Assembly (NCBI RefSeq): GCF_014650055.1
Contig: NZ_BMUF01000008.1
Span: 62,001 to 126,000, forward strand
Length of the DNA stretch: 64,000 bases
Direction: 5' to 3'
DNA from: Streptomyces malachitofuscus
GTDB lineage: Bacteria; Actinomycetota; Actinomycetes; Streptomycetales; Streptomycetaceae
The notes below the pieces were generated by a model, which was given only the letters and a program-made list of their open reading frames with translations, had not been told where the DNA came from and searched no databases. The position numbers and the translations under genes are program-made. This document shows positions 51,427-59,613 of this stretch, piece by piece. Each line of letters opens with the position of its first letter. The first letter of the stretch is position 1.

Positions 51427-52905
51427 TCAGGTCTGTGCCATGTCCACGAAGCGCGAGTAGTGACCCTGGAAGGCGACCGTGATCGTCGCCGTCGGACCGT
51501 TTCGGTGCTTCGCCACGATCAGGTCGGCCTCGCCCGCACGCGGCGACTCCTTCTCGTAGGCGTCCTCACGGTGCAGCAGGATGACCATGTCGGCGTCCTG
51601 CTCGATCGATCCGGACTCACGCAGGTCGGAGACCATCGGCTTCTTGTCGGTGCGCTGCTCCGGTCCACGGTTGAGCTGGGAGAGCGCGATGACCGGGATC
51701 TCCAGCTCCTTGGCGAGCAGCTTGAGGTTGCGGGACATGTCCGAGACCTCCTGCTGGCGGCTCTCGGCCCGCTTGGAACCGCCGGACTGCATCAGCTGGA
51801 GGTAGTCGATGACGACCAGCTTCAGATCGTTGCGCTGCTTCAGACGACGGCACTTGGCGCGGATCTCCATCATCGACAGGTTCGGGGAGTCGTCGATGTA
51901 GAGCGGCGCCGCGGAGACATCCGGCATCCGACGCGCCAGACGGGTCCAGTCCTCGTCGGTCATCGTGCCGGAACGCATGTGGTGCAGGGCGACGCGCGCC
52001 TCGGCGGAGAGCAGACGCATCGCGATCTCGTTGCGCCCCATCTCCAGCGAGAAGATGACGCTGGGCAGATTGTTCTTGATGGACGCCGCCCGTGCGAAGT
52101 CCAGGGCGAGCGTCGACTTGCCCATCGCGGGACGCGCGGCGATGACGATCATCTGTCCCGGGTGGAGGCCGTTGGTAAGCGAGTCGAAATCGGTGAACCC
52201 GGTGGGCACGCCGGTCATCTCGCCACTGCGCGACCCGATCGCCTCGATCTCGTCGAGGGCGCCCTCCATGATGTCGCCGAGCGGCAGATAGTCCTCGCTC
52301 GTGCGCTGCTCGGTGACGGCGTAGATCTCCGCCTGCGCCCGGTTGACGATCTCGTCGACGTCGTCGTCGGCCGCGTATCCCATCTGCGTGATGCGCGTAC
52401 CGGCCTCCACCAGACGCCGGAGCACGGCGCGCTCGTGCACGATCTCGGCGTAGTAGGCCGCGTTGGCAGCGGTGGGCACCGTCTGAACGAGGTTGTGCAG
52501 GTACGAGGCCCCGCCGACCTTGTTGATCTCACCGCGCTTGGTCAGCTCCGCGGCGATCGTGATGGGGTCCGCGGGCTCACCCTTGGCATAGACGTCGAGG
52601 ATGGCCGTGTAGACGGTCTCGTGGGCCGGCTTGTAGAAGTCGTGGCCCTTGAGGATCTCGACGACGTCGGCGATGGCGTCCTTGGACAGCAGCATGCCGC
52701 CGAGCACGGACTGCTCGGCGTCGAGGTCCTGGGGCGGCACCCGCTCGAACGCGGAGCCTCCGCCGTCCCACTCGCCGCTCTCCCTGCCGCGGTCGTGCTG
52801 CTCGTCACGACCCCTGCCGTGGTCATCACGACGGCGGGAGGCGGGCAGACGATCACTGGGACCGCTGTCGGCCCACGGGTCGTCCAAGGGCTCGGAAATG
52901 CTCAC
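51427..52905 (-). CDS. dnaB: Replicative DNA helicase DnaB
   Basis: The 492-residue helicase unwinds DNA at the fork. It begins with a ~55-residue charged, disordered extension, then the N-terminal collar domain (QDLDAEQSVLGGML) and the RecA-like motor: Walker A ARPAMGKST (about 257-265), Walker B LVVIDYLQLM, arginine finger region near the C-terminus. No intein is present. The GTG has GGAGGAGG 8 nt upstream. The gene faces a DnaA-box cluster in its upstream region. Confidence 0.96.
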   Translation of the reverse strand: MSISEPLDDPWADSGPSDRLPASRRRDDHGRGRDEQHDRGRESGEWDGGGSAFERVPPQDLDAEQSVLGGMLLSKDAIADVVEILKGHDFYKPAHETVYTAILDVYAKGEPADPITIAAELTKRGEINKVGGASYLHNLVQTVPTAANAAYYAEIVHERAVLRRLVEAGTRITQMGYAADDDVDEIVNRAQAEIYAVTEQRTSEDYLPLGDIMEGALDEIEAIGSRSGEMTGVPTGFTDFDSLTNGLHPGQMIVIAARPAMGKSTLALDFARAASIKNNLPSVIFSLEMGRNEIAMRLLSAEARVALHHMRSGTMTDEDWTRLARRMPDVSAAPLYIDDSPNLSMMEIRAKCRRLKQRNDLKLVVIDYLQLMQSGGSKRAESRQQEVSDMSRNLKLLAKELEIPVIALSQLNRGPEQRTDKKPMVSDLRESGSIEQDADMVILLHREDAYEKESPRAGEADLIVAKHRNGPTATITVAFQGHYSRFVDMAQT

Positions 52906-53364
52906 CGAGCCACCTCCTCCCGTCCGCCGAGCGGACCTCGCCGTGCCTCTCTGTTCTACGGCACGGCACTGACAAATAAGAGGCCCAACTCCGTTTGTCG
53001 CGCGCCGGATTTGTGGCGTTTCTGAAACCGGCGGACGGAGCGGGCGCCGGACCACCGTAGGCCCGTCGGCAGCGTCAGCCAATCTGGTTATCCACAGGCC
53101 ATGTGGACGACGGGCCCAATGCTGTGGAGAACTCCGGGAAACCTGTGCACGAGGCGGTGGACAGGCCTGTGAACAAGCCCGGCACTCCCACTTGAGAAAC
53201 CCCGTGACCTGCGGATTTACCGTCCACCGGCTGTGCAGAAGAAAAACTTGCCCAGCAGGATCAAGATCGCTTCATGTGGTGTACGCAAGCCCACACCCTG
53301 CGCCACAAAGTAAGACCCGCAGGGGCTTTGCATCTCTTACCTGTGGACGATTAGATTGGTGCAC
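52906..53364. other. 459-nt dnaB-MATE divergent region with DnaA-box cluster
   Basis: No gene is seen. TTATCCACA is at 53088-53096 (+). TGTGGACGA at 53102-53110 and 53342-53350, TGTGGAGAA at 53123-53131 and TGTGAACAA at 53168-53176 are one-mismatch boxes on the minus strand. The last TGTGGACGA is just upstream of TAGATT (53352-53357), the likely -10 of the MATE gene. Confidence 0.75.
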
Positions 53365-54702
53365 ATGACACAGGCCCCCGCGCGCCCCAAAGCCGTTCGC
53401 CGGCAGCACGACCGAGAGATCGTCATGCTGGCAGTCCCGGCCTTCGGCGCCCTCGTCGCCGAGCCACTGTTCGTCATGGCCGACAGCGCCATCGTCGGCC
53501 ATCTCGGAACGGCACAGCTCGCCGGCCTCGGAGTCGCCTCGGCGCTCCTGATGACCGCGGTCAGCGTCTTCGTCTTTCTGGCCTACGCCACCACGGCCGC
53601 CGTCGCCCGGCGGGTCGGCGCGGGCGACCTCCCGTCTGCCATCCGTCAGGGCATGGACGGAATCTGGCTGGCATTGCTCCTCGGCGCCACGGTCATGGCC
53701 GTCGTCCTGCCAACCGCTCCCGCCCTCGTGAGCCTCTTCGGCGCCTCCGACACGGCGACCCCCTACGCGACCACATATCTGAGGATCTCCGCACTCGGCA
53801 TACCCGCCATGCTCGTCGTGCTCGCCGCGACCGGTGTCCTGCGCGGACTGCAGAACACCAGGACACCGCTCTACGTCGCCATCGCCGGCTTCATCGCCAA
53901 CGCCGTCCTCAATGTCGCCCTGGTCTACGGCGCCGGTCTCGGTATCGCGGGGTCCGCCTGGGGCACCGTGATCGCGCAATGGGGCATGGCTGCGGTCTAT
54001 CTGATCGTGGTGCTTCGAGGAGCGCGCAGGCACGGGGCCTCACTGCGCCCGGACGCCGCCGGGATCAGGGCCTCGGCCCAGGCAGGCGCCCCCTTGCTGG
54101 TGCGCACTCTCTCCCTGCGGGCCATCCTGATGATCGCGACGGCCGTCGCCGCCCGCCTCGGCGACTCCGACATAGCGGCGCACCAGATCATCCTGTCGCT
54201 GTGGAGCCTGCTCGCCTTCGCGCTGGACGCGATCGCCATTGCCGGACAGGCCATCATCGGGCGCTATCTGGGAGCCGGAGACGCCCAGGGAGCCCGCGAG
54301 GCATGCCGTCGCATGGTCGAGTGGGGAGTGGCGGTCGGTGTCGTCCTCGGCGTCATGGTGATACTTGCCCGGCCGGTGTTCCTTCCCCTGTTCACCAGCG
54401 ACGCCACGGTGAAGGACGCGGCACTGCCCGCCTTGGTGCTCGTGGCGCTGTCCCAGCCGATCTGTGGCATCGTCTTCGTCCTGGACGGAGTCCTGATGGG
54501 CGCGGGAGACGGACCGTATCTCGCCTGGGCGATGTTGCTGACTCTCGCGGTGTTCACTCCGGCCGCCCTGCTGGTCCCCGCACTCGGCGGCGGACTCACC
54601 GCACTGTGGGCCACGATGACGCTCATGATGACCGTCCGCATGCTGACCTTGTGGGTGCGTAGCCGCTCGGGCCGCTGGATCGTCACGGGCGCGGCGCGCT
54701 GA
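53365..54702 (+). CDS. MATE-family multidrug exporter (DinF type)
   Basis: The 445-residue protein has 12 predicted helices in two similar halves. It starts near helix 1 with EIVMLAVPAFGALVAEPLF and has the DinF-like DSAIVGHLG segment. TAGATT lies 7 nt before the ATG, so the transcript may be leaderless; it reads away from dnaB. Substrates are not predictable. Confidence 0.9.
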   Translation: MTQAPARPKAVRRQHDREIVMLAVPAFGALVAEPLFVMADSAIVGHLGTAQLAGLGVASALLMTAVSVFVFLAYATTAAVARRVGAGDLPSAIRQGMDGIWLALLLGATVMAVVLPTAPALVSLFGASDTATPYATTYLRISALGIPAMLVVLAATGVLRGLQNTRTPLYVAIAGFIANAVLNVALVYGAGLGIAGSAWGTVIAQWGMAAVYLIVVLRGARRHGASLRPDAAGIRASAQAGAPLLVRTLSLRAILMIATAVAARLGDSDIAAHQIILSLWSLLAFALDAIAIAGQAIIGRYLGAGDAQGAREACRRMVEWGVAVGVVLGVMVILARPVFLPLFTSDATVKDAALPALVLVALSQPICGIVFVLDGVLMGAGDGPYLAWAMLLTLAVFTPAALLVPALGGGLTALWATMTLMMTVRMLTLWVRSRSGRWIVTGAAR

Positions 54703-54704
54703 CT

Positions 54705-54718
54705 GTTTCACGTGAAAC
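54705..54718. other. parS, perfect, between convergent genes
   Basis: GTTTCACGTGAAAC lies 2 nt after the MATE stop and just before the terminator at 54724-54759. Confidence 0.92.
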
Positions 54719-54723
54719 ATGAC

Positions 54724-54759
54724 CATGGGGGCCGCATCCCGAAAGATGCGGCCCCCATG
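54724..54759. terminator. Bidirectional terminator between MATE gene and rplI
   Basis: CATGGGGGCCGCATC (54724-54738) and GATGCGGCCCCCATG (54745-54759) form a perfect 15-bp stem with a 6-nt loop CCGAAA. It lies between convergent genes. Confidence 0.9.
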
Positions 54760-54784
54760 CTCACTGCTTCAGCAAGCCCGGCAC

Positions 54785-55231
54785 TCAGCCGGCGACGACC
54801 TCGATGCTGACCTTGGCGTCAACCTCGGGGTGCAGACGCACGGACGTCTCGTGAGAGCCCAGCGTCTTGATCGGCGCACCCAGCTCGATGCGGCGCTTGT
54901 CGACCTCGGGACCACCGGCGGCCTTGATCGCGGAAGCGACGTCGGCCGGGGTGACGGAACCGAAGAGACGACCGGCGTCGCCCGAGCGGACGGCCAGGCG
55001 GACCTTGACGCCCTCGAGCTGGGCCTTCACCTGGTTGGCCTGCTCGATGGTCTGGATCTCGTGGATCTTGCGAGCACGACGGATCTGCTCGACGTCCTTC
55101 TCGCCACCCTTGGTCCAACGGATCGCGAGCTTCCGCGGAACCAGGTAGTTGCGAGCGTAACCGTCCTTGACGTCGACGACGTCGCCCGCGGCACCGAGGC
55201 CGGAAACCTCGTGGGTGAGGATGATCTTCAT
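54785..55231 (-). CDS. rplI: 50S ribosomal protein L9
   Basis: The 148-residue protein has the L9 N-terminal rRNA-binding domain (MKIILTHEVSGLGAAGDVVDV, family start) joined by a long helix to the C-terminal domain. It is the last gene of the operon rpsF-ssb-rpsR-rplI; the four are spaced by 18-44 nt. Confidence 0.97.
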   Translation of the reverse strand: MKIILTHEVSGLGAAGDVVDVKDGYARNYLVPRKLAIRWTKGGEKDVEQIRRARKIHEIQTIEQANQVKAQLEGVKVRLAVRSGDAGRLFGSVTPADVASAIKAAGGPEVDKRRIELGAPIKTLGSHETSVRLHPEVDAKVSIEVVAG

Positions 55232-55249
55232 GAGTCGGTCACCCTTCCC

Positions 55250-55486
55250 TTATCGCGCGGTGGAGGTGTAGGGCAGCAGCGCCATCTCACGGCTGTTCTT
55301 GACGGCCGTGGCGACGTCACGCTGGTGCTGCGTGCAGTTGCCGGTCACGCGGCGGGCACGGATCTTGCCGCGGTCGGAAATGAACTTCCGCAGCATGTTC
55401 GTGTCCTTGTAGTCCACGTACGTGACCTTGTCCTTGCAGAATGCGCAGACCTTCTTCTTCGGCTTGCGCACAGGCGGCTTCGCCAT
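55250..55486 (-). CDS. rpsR: 30S ribosomal protein S18 (zinc-binding type)
   Basis: The 78-residue protein keeps C14-x-x-C17, C51 and His54, so it is the zinc-containing C+ form. Streptomyces usually also has a zinc-free copy elsewhere, induced by zinc starvation. It pairs with S6 on the ribosome and lies in the same operon. Confidence 0.96.
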   Translation of the reverse strand: MAKPPVRKPKKKVCAFCKDKVTYVDYKDTNMLRKFISDRGKIRARRVTGNCTQHQRDVATAVKNSREMALLPYTSTAR

Positions 55487-55529
55487 GATGTTTCTCCTGT
55501 GTGATCAAGAAGTGTGGGTACGGCCCCGC

Positions 55530-56117
55530 CTAGAAGGGGGGCTCGTCCGAGTAGCCGCCGCCACTGCTGCCGCCGGAGCCACCGCCCCAGCCGCCGCCAC
55601 CGCCCTGCTGGCCGCCGGCGGGAGCACCGGTCGCCCACGGGTCGTCGGCGGGAGCGCCGCCGCCCTGCTGGCCGCCGCCGGGACCGCCGCCCCAGCCGCC
55701 GCCACCCTGGCCGCCGCCGCCACCGCCGCCGTAACCGCCCTGGCCACCGCGGCCGGTGGTCTTGGTGACCTTGGCCGTGGCGTTGCGCAGGCTGGCGCCG
55801 ACTTCCTCGACGTCCAGCTCGTAGACCGTGCGCTTGACGCCCTCACGGTCCTCGTAGGACCGCTGCTTCAGCCGGCCCTGCACGATGACGCGCATGCCTC
55901 GCTGGAGCGACTCGGCGACGTTCTCCGCCGCCTGACGCCAGACCGAGCAGGTCAGGAACAGGCTCTCGCCGTCCTTCCACTCGTTCGTCTGACGGTCGAA
56001 GGTGCGGGGAGTCGACGCGACACGGAACTTCGCGACGGCCGCACCGGACGGGGTGAAGCGCAGCTCGGGGTCGTCGACAAGATTGCCGACGACCGTGATG
56101 ACGGTCTCGCCTGCCAT
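55530..56117 (-). CDS. ssb: Single-stranded DNA-binding protein
   Basis: The 195-residue protein has an OB fold (1-115; VVGNLVDDPELRFTPSG), then a long glycine-rich linker (about 125-185, with GGGG and QGGG repeats) and the acidic partner-binding tip DEPPF. Its place between rpsF and rpsR identifies it as the essential SsbA rather than the SsbB paralogue. Confidence 0.96.
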   Translation of the reverse strand: MAGETVITVVGNLVDDPELRFTPSGAAVAKFRVASTPRTFDRQTNEWKDGESLFLTCSVWRQAAENVAESLQRGMRVIVQGRLKQRSYEDREGVKRTVYELDVEEVGASLRNATAKVTKTTGRGGQGGYGGGGGGGQGGGGWGGGPGGGQQGGGAPADDPWATGAPAGGQQGGGGGWGGGSGGSSGGGYSDEPPF

Positions 56118-56194
56118 GGGGGAACCTCTCGGCGGGTTTGCTGCTGGCTGCTTGTGCTGCTACTCGAGTCCCGAGATCAGCTGAGCGGGAGAGC

Positions 56195-56485
56195 TCAGTG
56201 GGTCTCGGGGCGGAGGACCTTGGTCCGGAGGACCGACTCGTTCAGGTTCATCTGGCGGTCGAGCTCCTTGACGACCGCAGGCTCGGCCTGCAGGTCGATG
56301 ACCGAGTAGATGCCCTCGGGCTTCTTCTTGATCTCGTACGAGAGACGACGACGGCCCCAGGTGTCGACCTTCTCTACCTTTCCGCCGCCGTCACGGACGA
56401 CAGAAAGGAAGTTCTCGATCAGCGGGGAGACAGCGCGCTCCTCGAGATCGGGGTCGAGGATGACCATCACCTCGTAGTGACGCAT
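56195..56485 (-). CDS. rpsF: 30S ribosomal protein S6
   Basis: The 96-residue protein starts MRHYEVMVILDPDLEE and has the S6 fold, with DTWGRRRLSYEIKK and EGIYSVIDLQA. AAAGGAGG lies 8 nt upstream of the ATG. It is the first gene of the operon; a short hairpin lies just ahead of the ribosome site. Confidence 0.96.
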   Translation of the reverse strand: MRHYEVMVILDPDLEERAVSPLIENFLSVVRDGGGKVEKVDTWGRRRLSYEIKKKPEGIYSVIDLQAEPAVVKELDRQMNLNESVLRTKVLRPETH

Positions 56486-56800
56486 GTGGAACCCACCTCC
56501 TTTGGACTCAGCGGCCACGGTCGTTCCGTGGCAGGAGGGTCGTGATGCGTTGCGCAACGATGCCTGTCAGTAAAACAGCCGCCACTGACAATCGAGGTCG
56601 GGCGGCGGTTCCGGGCCGGCCGGGACGGGCCGTGGCCCTTCCCTGTTCCTGCCTGGCTCTGTCCGGACAGACACCGGTGCAGACGCTACAGAGTACCCGC
56701 ACAGCGGCTTGCGGTTGAAATCCGGCCGCGGGGACCCCCAATCTGTACACATCGGGTGTGTACGGCGCTACGATCCGCCGCCTTTCGCAGGAGGTGCCCC
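56486..56800. other. 315-nt divergent promoter region of rpsF and a membrane-protein gene
   Basis: On the rpsF side GCCACGG (56514-56520) and CCGTGGC (56526-56532) form a hairpin next to the Shine-Dalgarno site; it could be an S6-S18 leader element, but the match is not proven. On the right side GTACAC (56745-56750) and GTGTAC (56758-56763) form an inverted repeat. TACGAT at 56769-56774 is a likely -10 for the gene at 56801. Confidence 0.5.
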
Positions 56801-57112
56801 ATGGCACAGGCAATGCGACCCAACACCGCCGGAGGCCTTTTCGCCACGGACGGCAAGCCCCATCCCGTCCAGGACACGCTGCTCGCAGTGACCCTCGTGC
56901 TGGGGATCACGTCCTTCATCACGGCGATGTTCCACCATCTGCACCTGCTCAGCTCCTGGACCGGCCTGGTGGGAATCCTCACCGGCGCGTACGGCCAGTG
57001 GATCTCGGTGACGACGCGCGAGCGCTTCGGGCTCGTCCTGGGCCTCGGTGCGTCGGCGGTCGGGTTCTTCCTGGGCATGGCGCACGGCGGCCTCTTCGGC
57101 GGGATCGGCTGA
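56801..57112 (+). CDS. Small hypothetical membrane protein
   Basis: The 103-residue protein has three hydrophobic stretches (about 27-45, 50-65 and 75-95) and a conserved-looking FHHLHLLSSWTGLVG segment. GGAGG lies 6 nt before the ATG. It is separated from femX by a small terminator. I do not recognise its family. Confidence 0.75.
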   Translation: MAQAMRPNTAGGLFATDGKPHPVQDTLLAVTLVLGITSFITAMFHHLHLLSSWTGLVGILTGAYGQWISVTTRERFGLVLGLGASAVGFFLGMAHGGLFGGIG

Positions 57113-57184
57113 CCGGCTCCGGACACCACTCCTTCCGCACATCGTCCAGCGCCGCGGCCGGCACCAGGCCGGGGCGAAGGTCCC

Positions 57185-57205
57185 GTGCGCCCAACCGGGG
57201 CGCAC
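57185..57205 (+). terminator. Hairpin between membrane-protein gene and femX
   Basis: GTGCGCCC (57185-57192) and GGGCGCAC (57198-57205) with a 5-nt loop. TAGGCT at 57217-57222 next to it is a possible femX -10. Confidence 0.55.
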
Positions 57206-57281
57206 CCAAGGCGCAGTAGGCTTCGCGCGAGAGCCGGAGCCCCTGACCCATGGGGACACACCAGCCCGAGGAGCGCCCCGA

Positions 57282-58403
57282 ATGAGCCTGACCCTGAGGA
57301 CCATCAGTCGAGAGCAGCATCTGGCCTACATCCAGAGCCTGCCGTCGGCGAGTCACATGCAGGTCCCGGCCTGGGCTGATGTCAAGGCGGAATGGCGCTC
57401 GGAGAACCTCGGCTGGTTCGACGACCGGACCGGCGAGATGGTCGGTGCGGGTCTCGTCCTCTACCGGCAGCTGCCCAAGATCAAGCGCTACCTCGCCTAT
57501 CTGCCCGAGGGCCCGGTCATCAACTGGTTCGCACCCAACCTTCAGGAGTGGATCGAGCCCATGCTCGCGCACCTGAAGCAGCAGGGCGCCTTCTCCGTGA
57601 AGATGGGTCCGCCGGTGATCATCCGGCGCTGGGAGGCCGCGACCATCAAGAAGGGCATCCAGGACCAGGACGTGAAGCGTCTGCGCGACCTGGAGGCCGA
57701 CTTCATCGAGCCCCGCGCCTTCGAGGTCGCCGACAAGCTGCGCCGCATGGGCTGGCAGCAGGGCGAGGACGGCGGCGCCGGCTTCGGTGACGTCCAGCCC
57801 CGCTACGTCTACCAGGTGCCGCTGGCCAACCGCTCCCTGGAAGAGGTCCACAAGAACTTCAACCAGCTGTGGCGCCGCAACATCAAGAAGGCGGAGAAGG
57901 CCGGCGTCGAGGTCGTCCAGGGCGGCTACAACGACCTGCCCGAGTGGCAGCGGCTCTACGAGATCACGGCCGTGCGCGACCACTTCCGGCCCCGCCCTCT
58001 GTCGTACTTCCAGCGCATGTGGACGGCCCTCAACACCGAGGACCCCAACCGCATGCGGTTGTACTTCGCCCGGCACAACGGCGTGAATCTGTCCGCGGCG
58101 ACGATGCTGATCGTCGGCGGCCACGTCTGGTACTCCTACGGCGCCTCCGACAACATCGGCCGTGAGGTCCGGCCCTCGAACGCGATGCAGTGGAGGATGC
58201 TGCGCGACGCCTACGCGCTCGGCGCCACCGTCTACGACCTGCGCGGCATCTCCGACTCGCTGGACGAGACCGACCACCTCTTCGGCCTGATCCAGTTCAA
58301 GGTGGGTACCGGCGGCCAGGCGGCCGAGTACCTCGGTGAGTGGGACTTCCCGCTGAACAAGCTGCTCCACAAGGCACTCGACATCTACATGTCGCGCCGC
58401 TGA
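57282..58403 (+). CDS. femX: FemX-type (FemABX) peptidyltransferase
   Basis: The 373-residue protein has two GNAT-like folds typical of FemABX enzymes, which add amino acids to the lipid II stem peptide using aminoacyl-tRNA. Family stretches include PVINWFAP, FNQLWRRNIKKAEKAG, YSYGASDN and the C-terminal FKVGTGGQAAEYLGEWD. In Streptomyces the equivalent enzyme adds glycine to lipid II. GAGGAG is about 8 nt before the ATG. The alanine-racemase-like gene follows 98 nt later. Confidence 0.93.
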   Translation: MSLTLRTISREQHLAYIQSLPSASHMQVPAWADVKAEWRSENLGWFDDRTGEMVGAGLVLYRQLPKIKRYLAYLPEGPVINWFAPNLQEWIEPMLAHLKQQGAFSVKMGPPVIIRRWEAATIKKGIQDQDVKRLRDLEADFIEPRAFEVADKLRRMGWQQGEDGGAGFGDVQPRYVYQVPLANRSLEEVHKNFNQLWRRNIKKAEKAGVEVVQGGYNDLPEWQRLYEITAVRDHFRPRPLSYFQRMWTALNTEDPNRMRLYFARHNGVNLSAATMLIVGGHVWYSYGASDNIGREVRPSNAMQWRMLRDAYALGATVYDLRGISDSLDETDHLFGLIQFKVGTGGQAAEYLGEWDFPLNKLLHKALDIYMSRR

Positions 58404-58501
58404 GCTCTTCGTCACGGTCTTCGTCTTCGTAGCCCCGCGGGCTTCGTTGGCTCCCATACCTTTGATACACCGCAGCCACGAGAAAGGTTCCAGGTCCGGC
58501 C

Positions 58502-59533
58502 ATGGCGCTCACGCTCTACGTCGACACCGCGCGCTGGCGGGCGCATCACAAGCACGTGCAGGAGCAGTTCCCGGGGCTGGTCCCGGTCTGCAAGGGCAAC
58601 GGCTACGGCTTCGGCCACGAGCGCCTCGCCGAGGAGGCCACCCGGCTGGGCTCCGATGTCCTCGCCGTCGGCACGACGTACGAGGCCGCCCGGATCAAGG
58701 ATTGGTTCGGGGGTGACCTGCTGGTGCTGACGCCGTACCGGCGCGGAGAGGAGCCGGTGCCGCTGCCCGACCGGGTCATCCGCTCGGTGTCGTCGGTCGA
58801 CGGCGTGTACGGCCTGGTGGGTGCCCGGGTGGTCATCGAGGTGATGTCCTCGATGAAGCGGCACGGAATCAGCGAGCAGGACCTGCCCCAGCTGCACTCC
58901 GCGATAGAGAACGTCCGGCTGGAGGGCTTCGCCATCCATCTGCCGCTGGACCGTACCGACGGCTCGGACGCCGTCGAGGAGGTCATCGGCTGGATGGACC
59001 GCCTCCGGGCGGCCCGTCTCCCGCTGCACACGATGTTCGTGAGCCACCTCAAGGCCGACGAACTCGCCCGGCTCCAGCAGCAGTTCCCGCAGACCCGCTT
59101 CCGCGCCCGGATCGGCACCCGGCTGTGGCTCGGTGACCACGAGGCCACCGAGTACAGGGGCGCGGTCCTGGACGTCACGCGCGTCGCCAAGGGAGACCGG
59201 TTCGGCTACCGGCAGCAGAAGGCCGCCTCCGACGGCTATCTGGTGGTCGTGGCGGGCGGTACGTCGCACGGAGTGGGCCTGGAGGCCCCCAAGGCCCTGC
59301 ACGGGGTCATGCCGCGTGCCAAGGGCGTCGCCCGCGCCGGCCTCGCCACGGTCAACCGGAACCTTTCGCCCTTCGTCTGGGGTGGCAAGCAGCGCTGGTT
59401 CGCCGAGCCGCCGCACATGCAGGTGTCGATCCTGTTCGTGCCGGCCGACGCACCGGAGCCGAAGGTCGGCGAGGAGCTGGTGGCCCATCTCCGGCACACC
59501 ACCACGCAGTTCGACCGGCTCGTCGACCGCTGA
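58502..59533 (+). CDS. Alanine-racemase-like PLP protein
   Basis: The 343-residue protein has an alanine-racemase N-terminal barrel with PLP lysine in VCKGNGYGFG (near residue 31) and a shortened C-terminal domain. The loop that usually gives RxGxxMDxxxV reads RAGLATVNRNL, so the usual Asp is an Asn. It may be a broad-specificity racemase or a non-catalytic PLP protein. It follows femX in the same direction, suggesting a role in peptidoglycan precursor supply. Substrate unproven. Confidence 0.82.
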   Translation: MALTLYVDTARWRAHHKHVQEQFPGLVPVCKGNGYGFGHERLAEEATRLGSDVLAVGTTYEAARIKDWFGGDLLVLTPYRRGEEPVPLPDRVIRSVSSVDGVYGLVGARVVIEVMSSMKRHGISEQDLPQLHSAIENVRLEGFAIHLPLDRTDGSDAVEEVIGWMDRLRAARLPLHTMFVSHLKADELARLQQQFPQTRFRARIGTRLWLGDHEATEYRGAVLDVTRVAKGDRFGYRQQKAASDGYLVVVAGGTSHGVGLEAPKALHGVMPRAKGVARAGLATVNRNLSPFVWGGKQRWFAEPPHMQVSILFVPADAPEPKVGEELVAHLRHTTTQFDRLVDR

Positions 59534-59538
59534 CCCGA

Positions 59539-59581
59539 CGGAAAGGGCCGGGCACGGAAGTTCCGTGCCCGGCCCTTTCCG
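59539..59581. terminator. Strong bidirectional terminator
   Basis: Two 21-nt perfect arms, 59539-59559 and 59561-59581, flank a single G. It lies between the convergent alanine-racemase-like and glycosyltransferase genes. Confidence 0.92.
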
Positions 59582-59613
59582 CGTGCAAGGCGCCCGGTCA
59601 GCGAGCTGTTCGC

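Noticed and set aside
51427..52905. Intein in DnaB
   Set aside because: Walker A and B regions are continuous and the length (492 residues) is that of an uninterrupted DnaB.
50518..53025. 835-codon plus-strand frame opposite the serine hydrolase and dnaB genes
   Set aside because: It is a shadow of dnaB with no domain and no start context.
55560..55740. GCC/GCCGCC repeats as a DNA repeat or CRISPR-like array
   Set aside because: They encode the glycine-rich linker of Ssb on the minus strand; there is no repeat-spacer periodicity.
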